A stretch of DNA of 6,519 bases from Sphingobacterium sp. (GTDB taxonomy: Bacteria; Bacteroidota; Bacteroidia; SpSt-205): the NCBI GenBank assembly GCA_028276345.1, contig JAPYWM010000076.1, positions 1-6,519 on the forward strand, in the 5' to 3' direction. Shown here piece by piece: positions 1 through 6,076 of this stretch (position 1 is the stretch's first letter; each line of letters opens with the position of its first letter). A program made the translations under genes and the position numbers. Below the pieces are notes generated by a model. It made no database searches. It saw only the letters and a program-made list of their open reading frames with translations, and had not been told where the DNA came from.

Positions 1-1578
1 CCCACCGCTCCGTAGGCGGGCGAGGGTTTTCCCCACATAGCGAGCCGCCGCTAAGAGGAAGTGCCCCGACCCGCACGCCGGATCCAAGATGCGCAGGGAG
101 AGGAGGGCGGCTTCCTTTTCGGATGGGGGGGCCGCCTGTAGCCGGGCCTGCACCACCGGCTCGAGCGTGTGCCGAATGAGGTCACTCACTATCTCCGACG
201 GCGTGTAGTAGGAGCCGGTGCTTTTGCGCTCGGAGCCTGGCACCAGGTCAAACGACCAGCGGCCATACTCCTGCTGCACGACGGGCTGGTAATCTAAGAG
301 GCTCTCGTAGACGGAGCCAAGCTCTTCCACGTCGAGCGCGGCGTAGTTGACCCGGCGCAGGGGCGCCGTGGGCGACTCGCGGTAGTACACCAAATGCCAG
401 AAGCCTAAGAGAAAGTCGCGGTTAGCGAGCGCGCACGTATCCAAGAGAAGGGGCGCGAAGAGCTGGCCATTGAGGGCGGTGAGGTCAAGGTAGGGCGCGA
501 GGTCGGGATCGTCCAGGACTTTCCACAGCACACGCAGGCCATGCCAGAGGTCCTCCTGGTCGGTGGCATACGCATCGCGCAGGTCGACGAGGCGGCGCAG
601 GCGGGTCACGCCGTAGTGGTTTTTGTAGAGGTCGGAGGCGCTAAGGAGGTCGCGGGCTTCGGCTACGAGGAGGAAAAGCAGGCGATACCCCAGCCACAGG
701 AGCTCTTCGTAGAACTTCTGCGGGGAGAGGGCCTCGGGATGGTGGGGTTCTTTGAGGCCATAGGCGAGGCGCTGCCGCAGGTGGGTATTGTCGGGGTGCC
801 GCAGGAAGCCGTTCGCAAAGTAGGTGAGGTACGCCTTGAAGCCGTCGCGCAGGCGGTCGCGCACCCGGCCGCCCCGCTCCATGGCTTGGCGGTAGTACTT
901 TTCTAAGCAGCAATCGGGGGCATCGTCTAAGGTGGAAGGCAGCCGCGTCCGATGCACGAGCCGGTACAAAAGCCCAAACTCCTGATAGCGCTGCTCTTCA
1001 AAAATCTTCCGCAGGTCAAACTCCACGTAGGACTGCCGGCGGATGAAGGTGCTATTGCGCAGCAGGCGGATGGTGAGGCCATTTGTCAGCAGGCCCCAGA
1101 GGTGCTCGGTGCGGTTGAGGTATTCTTGGAGGGCGGTGTGGGGGGCGAGGCGGATATGGCCTTTGGGCGGTAAGCGGTCTAAGGACTGGCGGGCGCCGAC
1201 GATATGCACGGGCGGCGCGTCCTCGGCGCTGCCTGCCCGGTGCGAGATGAAGATCCGCAGGCCACTTAGTTCGACGGGGGCGGGATTGGGATAGAGGTCA
1301 TAGCCGAGAAGCGCTAAGAAGGGCGCTATCCAGAAACTGCGGGTTTCGTTAGTGGCTAAGTCCGTCTCTGGTAGGCGCGCCAGCCGCCGCTGGAAAACCT
1401 GCCAGTACTCCTGCGCTTCGGTGAAGGTGGCCGCGATCTCATCCCGAAGCGGATGCTGCTCGGGAAAGCCGAAGTCTTCGGGCTTTTGGCCCGGCAGCAG
1501 GCCCTCCTCGAGGAGGTCTTCCAGGATGTCCGGTCCCAGAAGCCCGCCCTCTATCCGAATAGCCGGAAAGAGATTCAT
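1..1578 (-). CDS. Eco57I-type adenine-specific DNA methyltransferase, N-terminal part (restriction/defence enzyme, truncated by window edge)
   Basis: The reading frame is open for 526 codons from the ATG at 1578-1576 to the window edge, so the C-terminal part of the gene is missing. Near the left edge the protein carries SAM-binding motif I, DPACGSGHF, at residues 499-507, preceded by the GSYYTP motif (455-460) within ERKSTGSYYTP. This pair is typical of gamma-class N6-adenine methyltransferases of the Eco57I/type IIG, PglX and DrmMI kind. The target-base motif (NPPY) should lie beyond the edge. The first 450 residues are a long mostly helical region, including YRLLFLLVAEARDLL, which resembles the spacer of type IIG enzymes. 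I see no clear PD-(D/E)XK nuclease motif in it. The start is chosen because MNLFPAIRIEGG looks like the family's natural N-terminus. The frame is also open upstream, so a longer form is possible. From memory the N-terminal half resembles methyltransferases annotated with DISARM class 1, but no other DISARM gene is visible. It is transcribed divergently from the envelope genes. Confidence 0.88.
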   Translation of the reverse strand, partial: MNLFPAIRIEGGLLGPDILEDLLEEGLLPGQKPEDFGFPEQHPLRDEIAATFTEAQEYWQVFQRRLARLPETDLATNETRSFWIAPFLALLGYDLYPNPAPVELSGLRIFISHRAGSAEDAPPVHIVGARQSLDRLPPKGHIRLAPHTALQEYLNRTEHLWGLLTNGLTIRLLRNSTFIRRQSYVEFDLRKIFEEQRYQEFGLLYRLVHRTRLPSTLDDAPDCCLEKYYRQAMERGGRVRDRLRDGFKAYLTYFANGFLRHPDNTHLRQRLAYGLKEPHHPEALSPQKFYEELLWLGYRLLFLLVAEARDLLSASDLYKNHYGVTRLRRLVDLRDAYATDQEDLWHGLRVLWKVLDDPDLAPYLDLTALNGQLFAPLLLDTCALANRDFLLGFWHLVYYRESPTAPLRRVNYAALDVEELGSVYESLLDYQPVVQQEYGRWSFDLVPGSERKSTGSYYTPSEIVSDLIRHTLEPVVQARLQAAPPSEKEAALLSLRILDPACGSGHFLLAAARYVGKTLARLRSGG

Positions 1579-1768
1579 AACGCTAGCCCCCGGAGCAAAG
1601 TACGCGATAATCCCCTCTCTGAACGATCCCCGTAACCCTCCCCGCCGCTCCCCCGTAAACAGCGCGCGGGAAGCTCCCCCCCTGCCAGCAAGCGGGGAAG
1701 CAGCCAGGGGATAGGGTTGCGCCGCCTGTATCACCCCCCTCCCATCAGAAGTTGCTAACTTTGGGAGG
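1579..1768. other. Divergent intergenic region
   Basis: This 190-bp gap separates the divergent methyltransferase and nucleotidyltransferase starts and must hold the promoters for both. It is rich in runs of C on the plus strand. The only clear signal is the plus-strand TAACTTTG listed separately. On the minus strand TACTTTG at 1598-1604 comes close to the Bacteroidota -7 motif but has one spacer base too few. No RNA gene or convincing small ORF was seen. Confidence 0.6.
1756..1763 (+). promoter_or_regulatory. Candidate Bacteroidota -7 promoter element for the four-gene cluster
   Basis: TAACTTTG exactly matches the Bacteroidota primary sigma factor -7 consensus TAnnTTTG. It lies only five bases before the ATG at 1769, so the expected transcription start would fall on or next to the start codon, implying a leaderless or nearly leaderless mRNA. 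No TTTG-like -33 element is visible at the expected distance, which weakens the call. A match to a motif with six fixed bases can occur by chance. Confidence 0.45.
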
Positions 1769-2761
1769 ATGCGGCTGATTATTCCGATGGCGGGTGAAGG
1801 GAAGCGTCTGCGTCCGCATACCTTCACCGTACCTAAGCCTCTCTTCCCGCTTTTGGGCAAACCTGTTTTGCAATGGCTGATCGAGGAGGTGCAGGCGGCG
1901 ATGCCGGAGCCGATAGAGGAGATGGTATTTGTGGTTCGGGCGCTACCGGAGGGGGCGCGGCGATTTTTAGAGCTTTTGGCGCAGCGGTATGGCGGGCGGG
2001 CGGTCTTTTGCACGCAGGAGGAGCCGCTGGGTACGGCGCACGCCGTCTACCAGGCAAAAGACCACTTAGAAGGGCCATGTATCATCCTCTTTGCGGATAC
2101 TATCTTCAAAGCGTCGATTTCTATTCCAGCTGCGGCAGATGGGGCCCTCTGGGTGAAGGTCGTAGAAGACCCGCGTCAGTATGGGGTTGTGCAGCTTTCT
2201 CCTGAAGGCTGGATAGAAAAGCTCATTGAGAAGCCGGAGTCGCCCCCGTCCAACCTGGCGATTATCGGCGTGTATATGCTGCGGGAGGCGGAGCGGCTAT
2301 TGCCAGCGATAGAGTACCTTTTTGCGCAGCGGATTACGTCTAAGGGGGAGTATCAGCTCACGGATGCGCTGCAGGTTTTGTGCGCGCAGGGGACGAAACT
2401 GGCTGCGCTGCCTGTGGAGGAATGGCTGGATTGCGGGAGTAAGGCGCTTGTCTTACAGGCGCAGGCGCGGCTTTTGGAGCTGGGGTTGGGCACCCCGCCC
2501 ACGCAGCTTTCTTCTGTGCAGGTGGTACCGCCTGTCTACATTTCCCCCGAAGCCCATATTACGGAAAGCGTGATCGGGCCGTATGTAGGCGTGGAAGCCG
2601 GCGCCCGCATCCACCGCAGCATCATCAGCCAAGCCCTCTGCCGAAAAGACGCCTACATTGAGAACGTCATTCTGCACGAGGCTATCGTTGGCGAGGCGGC
2701 GATTTGCAAAGGCCAGCCTCTGCGGTTAGACTTAGGCGACTACAGCAAGTATGGGGCTTAG
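1769..2761 (+). CDS. Sugar-phosphate nucleotidyltransferase with C-terminal left-handed beta-helix
   Basis: The 330-residue protein probably condenses a sugar 1-phosphate with an NTP to give an NDP-sugar and pyrophosphate in the cytoplasm, supplying activated sugar for envelope polysaccharide. The N-terminal Rossmann-type domain has the nucleotide-binding signature GEGKRLRP (residues 9-16), PKP (22-24, Lys23), EPLGTA (85-90), the metal-binding Asp110 in FADT, EKP (154-156), GEYQLTDAL (193-201) and WLDCGS (219-224, second metal-ligand candidate Asp221). Residues about 250-318 contain hexapeptide-like repeats (for example YISPEAHITESVIGPYVGV) that suggest a left-handed beta-helix. The layout resembles long RmlA-like glucose-1-phosphate thymidylyltransferases, but mannose-1-phosphate guanylyltransferase or uridylyltransferase activity cannot be excluded. 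The start is fixed by MRLIIPMAGEG, which forms the first strand. GGGAGG abuts the ATG and is too close to act as a normal ribosome-binding site. It is the first gene of the cluster and overlaps the next by 11 bp. Confidence 0.9.
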   Translation: MRLIIPMAGEGKRLRPHTFTVPKPLFPLLGKPVLQWLIEEVQAAMPEPIEEMVFVVRALPEGARRFLELLAQRYGGRAVFCTQEEPLGTAHAVYQAKDHLEGPCIILFADTIFKASISIPAAADGALWVKVVEDPRQYGVVQLSPEGWIEKLIEKPESPPSNLAIIGVYMLREAERLLPAIEYLFAQRITSKGEYQLTDALQVLCAQGTKLAALPVEEWLDCGSKALVLQAQARLLELGLGTPPTQLSSVQVVPPVYISPEAHITESVIGPYVGVEAGARIHRSIISQALCRKDAYIENVILHEAIVGEAAICKGQPLRLDLGDYSKYGA

Positions 2762-4418
2762 GATAGGGGTCGGGGTCTTTTTATGCCTGACGGTGGCTTT
2801 TGCGCAAAAGTCTAAGAAAAAAGCGAAGGAAAGTGGGGCTTCGGCCCGCGATAGCCTCAGCTGGCGAGCGGCAGCAAGCCCCTATGTGAAGGGCGTCGTT
2901 TACTTTTCGCAAGGGCTGATCGAAGAAGCGCTGCCTTATTTCTTAGAAGCGCTGGAAAAGGCGCCCCACAGCGCGGGCATTCACTACTATCTGGCGCAGA
3001 TTGCCTATGCCCAGCGGGACTACCCCCGCATGCTCACCCATGCCGAGAAGGCCTACCAGGAAGCGCCCAACGAACTCTGGCTGGCCCTCGGCTACGCCAC
3101 CGCCCTCGCCCTCAATGAAGAGCACCAAACCGCCATCACCTTCTTAGAAAAGCTTCTCCAGAAGTACCCCCATCATCCGGAGATTTTGCTGCGATTAGCG
3201 CAGAGCTATCGTCGGATCGGCCGCCTCCGCGAAGCGGACCGCTATTATGAAGAGCTTCAGCAGCGCAGTGGGATGTTGTACGAGGATATCTTTCAAGAGC
3301 GGGTGCAGATGTTCGTGGAGGCTAAGGAGTTAGGGCGGGCTATTGCCCTCACGGAAAGCCTGATCGTCCGCTGGCCCCGCACCGAAGTCTATCGGGAGAC
3401 GGCCATCCGCCTTTACGAGCTGGCCCAGGACCTTTTGCGCCTGACAAGCCATGTTCAGGCGCTTTTATCGCTGGATGCGGCTAATGCGCTGGCCTGGGAG
3501 ACCGTTCTCAATCATATCGAGTGGTTTGAAAACCAGTGGGAGGAGGCGGTCTGGGACTCCCTTTTAGCCAAGCCCGAAGTCCCCGTAGAGATACGATACC
3601 AGCTTCTGCGGCACTTTTCGGACGAGGGGGCGGAAGTGCGGGCACGTGTAGACCAGCTTTTACAGCAGGCGCCTAACGCCGAAGGGTGGGCGCTGCGTGC
3701 CGAGCTGTGGCTGGAAGACGATGAGCTTGACAGCGCGGCTATCGCCCTGCGAGAAGCCATTCGGCTGGACTCCACCCGCTGGGAGTGGTGGGAGCGCTGG
3801 ATATACTTGCTGTACCGGAAAGGTGGGGGGGATTCGCTGGCCCGTGCCATAAGCCAAGTCAGCGAGCGCTTCCCGCAGCAGGGCCTGCTCTACCTGTGGC
3901 AAGGTATCGTGGCCACCCAGCGTCGCCAGGCTAATGAGGCGCTAAGGGCTTTCCGGCGGGGCTGGTCCCTCCTACACGCCATAGATACCTCCCTCGCCCG
4001 CATCGCCCTCTTCTATGAGGGCGCAGCTTACCTCCTTGCCAAAACGCCCTGGCCTGCTGCATACGAGACGCGCCTAAGCATCTACTACCAGGCCACCGAA
4101 ATTGCGCTTTTGCGCTACCTGCTTTACCGGTATGCAGGCCTTACGCCGCCCGCGCAGACGGCCGCCGACGCCGAGAAGGCGCTCGCGCAGCTCTCCCCCA
4201 CGCATCCCCTGCGTCTCTGGGCCGAGGGCCTCCTCTCCCCAACCCACCTCGACTGGCAAAAACGTCTCTCCGACAATCTCGCCGCTCTACCCCTGGAAGG
4301 CTGGATGACGCTTCTCCCCTTAGGCCCCCAAACCCTCGGCCCCACCACCTATGCCCAGTGGAAAACCTGGGCCGTCCAAACCTATCCCTTATGCACTACT
4401 TGGCAAAGCCTGCCCTGA
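2751..4418 (+). CDS. Secreted tetratricopeptide-repeat protein
   Basis: The 555-residue protein begins with a Sec signal peptide: a hydrophobic stretch ending LCLTVAFA, with likely signal peptidase I cleavage after Ala18 and Gln19 as the new N-terminus, common in Bacteroidota. A short basic stretch (KSKKKAK) follows. TPR-like helical hairpins are visible at about residues 42-74, 76-107, 109-141 and 143-176, with the usual small residues and YP or AP at the helix ends. Further repeats are likely near 310-345 and 376-410. No catalytic motif was seen, so it is probably a periplasmic scaffold or adaptor. The signal peptide supports the ATG at 2751, inside the end of the preceding gene, which makes translational coupling likely. 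No Shine-Dalgarno site precedes it. From recollection, TPR genes occupy this position between a nucleotidyltransferase and DUF4292 in many Bacteroidota. The precise function is unknown. Confidence 0.87.
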   Translation: MGLRIGVGVFLCLTVAFAQKSKKKAKESGASARDSLSWRAAASPYVKGVVYFSQGLIEEALPYFLEALEKAPHSAGIHYYLAQIAYAQRDYPRMLTHAEKAYQEAPNELWLALGYATALALNEEHQTAITFLEKLLQKYPHHPEILLRLAQSYRRIGRLREADRYYEELQQRSGMLYEDIFQERVQMFVEAKELGRAIALTESLIVRWPRTEVYRETAIRLYELAQDLLRLTSHVQALLSLDAANALAWETVLNHIEWFENQWEEAVWDSLLAKPEVPVEIRYQLLRHFSDEGAEVRARVDQLLQQAPNAEGWALRAELWLEDDELDSAAIALREAIRLDSTRWEWWERWIYLLYRKGGGDSLARAISQVSERFPQQGLLYLWQGIVATQRRQANEALRAFRRGWSLLHAIDTSLARIALFYEGAAYLLAKTPWPAAYETRLSIYYQATEIALLRYLLYRYAGLTPPAQTAADAEKALAQLSPTHPLRLWAEGLLSPTHLDWQKRLSDNLAALPLEGWMTLLPLGPQTLGPTTYAQWKTWAVQTYPLCTTWQSLP

Positions 4419-5137
4419 TTCTGGGGCTTCTGCTTCTCGTGGCCTGCCCGCGCAAGGCCCGCAAAATTTCCCCCACAGGTGACCTTCCCACCACCACTGA
4501 AGCCCTCCTCGCCCGGCTTTCGGCTGACCAGCTTACCTATACCACGCTCGCCCTCTTCTACAAAGGCACCTTTCTCGGCGAGCGCCGACAGAATTTCAAC
4601 CTGCGCCTACATATCCTGAAAGACTCTCTCATCTGGCTCTCAGCGGGGCTTCTCGGGATAGAGGGTGTACGCGGCCTGGTGCGGAGCGACAGTGCCTTTC
4701 TCATCCAGCGCTTGGAAAAAGTCTTCTATTACGCTTCGCTGGATACGCTGCGCCAGCTCTTTCCGGCATACAGTCTGAGCGACATAGCGAATATCCTCTT
4801 AGGACGGTGGCCCACCGGTCTCAATGGTCTCCCCTGGCACTGGGAGCCCAGCAGCAGCACCCTTACAGCCCCCTACCAGCAGGCCCAGCTCCGGGCTACC
4901 CTTGACGCAGCGCCCCTCCGCCTCACAAGCTGGGAAGTTTCCCTGCCTACGGGCGCTACGATCTCTTTCGCGTACGAGTGGGGGAGCCAGCCCATCCCTC
5001 ACAAAATCACCGTCACCCTCCCTTCTGACGAGAAAATCCTCCTTCAGCTTTCGGAGTTCCAGCCACATGCGCCAGACCTGCGTTTCCCCTTCCACGTGCC
5101 CACCGACTACAAACGCCAGCCCCTTTTCCGGAGGTGA
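4391..5137 (+). CDS. DUF4292-family lipoprotein
   Basis: Starting at the ATG at 4391 gives a 248-residue protein with a clear lipoprotein signal: MHYLAKPALILGLLLLVAC, with the lipobox LVAC and the lipidated cysteine at residue 19. An in-frame ATG at 4358 would add 11 residues ahead of the signal and is less likely. The mature part contains HILKDSLIWLSAGLLGIEG (74-92) followed by a second DS motif and a YY, the pattern I associate with DUF4292, a Bacteroidota family thought to adopt a LolA/LolB-like half-barrel. This suggests lipid or lipoprotein handling at the outer membrane, but no function has been shown here. The gene overlaps the TPR gene by 28 bp and ends 2 bp before mqnD. No Shine-Dalgarno site precedes the ATG. 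The family call rests on motif recall rather than a search. Confidence 0.8.
   Translation: MHYLAKPALILGLLLLVACPRKARKISPTGDLPTTTEALLARLSADQLTYTTLALFYKGTFLGERRQNFNLRLHILKDSLIWLSAGLLGIEGVRGLVRSDSAFLIQRLEKVFYYASLDTLRQLFPAYSLSDIANILLGRWPTGLNGLPWHWEPSSSTLTAPYQQAQLRATLDAAPLRLTSWEVSLPTGATISFAYEWGSQPIPHKITVTLPSDEKILLQLSEFQPHAPDLRFPFHVPTDYKRQPLFRR
5130..5134 (+). promoter_or_regulatory. Shine-Dalgarno site that sets the mqnD start
   Basis: GGAGG lies five bases upstream of the ATG at 5140, an ideal spacing. The in-frame GTG at 5134 overlaps this site and could not use it. It is the only conventional ribosome-binding site among the four cluster genes, and it overlaps the end of the lipoprotein gene. 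Confidence 0.75.
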
Positions 5138-5139
5138 GC

Positions 5140-5970
5140 ATGCGCCGCGTGTCTGAGCCACTGCGGATAGCCATCAGCCCCTGTCCCAATGACACGTTTA
5201 TCTGGGCGGGGGTGGCACTGGGGGCCATTCGGCTGCCCTGGCCCGTGCAGATCACCTATTATGACATTGACGAGCTGAATCGTCTCGCCCAGAGGGGGGG
5301 CGCGCATCTGGTCAAAGTGTCTTTTTTTCAGTATGCGCTTTTGCCGCGGGGATCGTATGGTCTTTTGCCGGTGGGGGCGGCGCTGGGGTATGGGGTGGGG
5401 CCGCTGCTCATAGCCCGTGCGGCGCTTTCCTATGAGGCCTTGGCAGCAGCTAAGATCGGCATCCCCGGCTTGGAAACCACCGCTAATAGCCTCCTCCATT
5501 TTTATGCCCCCCATGCCCAAAACCGCCTCGTCTACCGGTACGACCAGCTCATCCCCGCCCTCCTCGCCGGCGAAATAGACGCCGCCGTCATCATCCATGA
5601 GTTACGTTTCACCTATGCGAAGTACGGCCTAACCGCGCTGCAAGACCTGGGCGCGTACTGGACAGAAAAGACAGGCCTGCCTATCCCCTTAGGTGGGCTG
5701 ATTTTGCGGAGGGACCTTTTAGGGTGGCGTGCCTTTCTCTCGGCTGCCCTGCGAAAAAGCCTCCGCTGGGCCTACCAGCATCCTGCTTCAGCTCTCGCCT
5801 TCGTCGGGCAGTACGCCGATGACATGGACCCCGCCGTCCAAAAGGCCCATATCAACCTCTACGTCAATGCCTTTTCCCACCGGCTGGGTAGCCTCGGTAA
5901 AAGAGCGATTGCGACTTACCTTCGTCTGGCCCGCGCAGCCACGCGCCTCGGTTCCACGCCCCCGGCCTAA
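5140..5970 (+). CDS. mqnD: 1,4-dihydroxy-6-naphthoate synthase (futalosine pathway of menaquinone synthesis)
   Basis: The 276-residue protein is full length for MqnD. It converts cyclic dehypoxanthinyl futalosine to 1,4-dihydroxy-6-naphthoate, the step after MqnC, in the cytoplasm. Family motifs are all present in order: SPCPNDTFIW (13-22), the YYDIDELN segment (40-47), LPVGAALGYGVGPLL (76-90), the substrate-cradling GIPGLETTANSLL (107-119), AAVIIHELRFTY (148-159) and TGLPIPLGG (178-186). His153 in the HExRF motif corresponds to the catalytic histidine known from the Thermus enzyme. The fold is a two-lobed, periplasmic-binding-protein-like domain without a signal peptide. The start follows a good Shine-Dalgarno site 2 bp after the lipoprotein stop, so it is almost certainly the last gene of the same transcript. 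No other mqn gene is in the window. Codon third positions switch sharply from G to C within the gene, as described in the findings. Confidence 0.96.
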   Translation: MRRVSEPLRIAISPCPNDTFIWAGVALGAIRLPWPVQITYYDIDELNRLAQRGGAHLVKVSFFQYALLPRGSYGLLPVGAALGYGVGPLLIARAALSYEALAAAKIGIPGLETTANSLLHFYAPHAQNRLVYRYDQLIPALLAGEIDAAVIIHELRFTYAKYGLTALQDLGAYWTEKTGLPIPLGGLILRRDLLGWRAFLSAALRKSLRWAYQHPASALAFVGQYADDMDPAVQKAHINLYVNAFSHRLGSLGKRAIATYLRLARAATRLGSTPPA

Positions 5971-6018
5971 GCGCTAAGAAGCGCTTAGCCAACCGATTTT
6001 GGCTAATGCTGCTTTTTT
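5967..6018 (+). terminator. Overlapping inverted repeats with T-run: terminator of the four-gene cluster
   Basis: Two perfect 8-bp stems overlap. Stem A pairs CTAAGCGC (5967-5974) with GCGCTTAG (5981-5988) around a 6-base loop and includes the mqnD stop codon. Stem B pairs TTAGCCAA (5985-5992) with TTGGCTAA (5999-6006) around CCGATT, can be extended by AGC/GCT, and is followed by TTTTTT at 6013-6018. Stem B plus the T-run is the likely intrinsic terminator. The two stems share TTAG, so they cannot both form completely. Confidence 0.72.
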
Positions 6019-6076
6019 GGCGCGGTGTAAAGCTATGGCCGCCGGAGAGGCCGCAGAAACACCTTTTGCTTTACCT

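Noticed and set aside
1..1578. Firm naming of the methyltransferase as drmMI
   Set aside because: Only similarity from memory supports it, and none of the DISARM partner genes lies within the window.
1679..1710. Inverted repeat CCCCTG/CAGGGG in the divergent intergenic region
   Set aside because: Only six outer pairs with a mismatched interior and no T-run. In this C-rich stretch it is likely to be chance.
541..1714. Several plus-strand open frames of 60-121 codons
   Set aside because: Those up to 1578 lie antisense to the methyltransferase, whose frame carries family motifs. They are low-complexity shadow frames caused by high GC. The part beyond 1578 shows no start signal or recognisable domain.
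4358..4390. Upstream start for the DUF4292 lipoprotein
   Set aside because: It would place 11 polar residues ahead of a well-formed lipoprotein signal; the ATG at 4391 gives a standard 19-residue signal to the cysteine.
5134..5139. GTG start for mqnD
   Set aside because: The GTG overlaps the Shine-Dalgarno site that serves the ATG at 5140 with ideal spacing.
5107..5598. Minus-strand open frame of 163 codons
   Set aside because: It is antisense to mqnD, which has every family motif; no start signal or recognisable domain.
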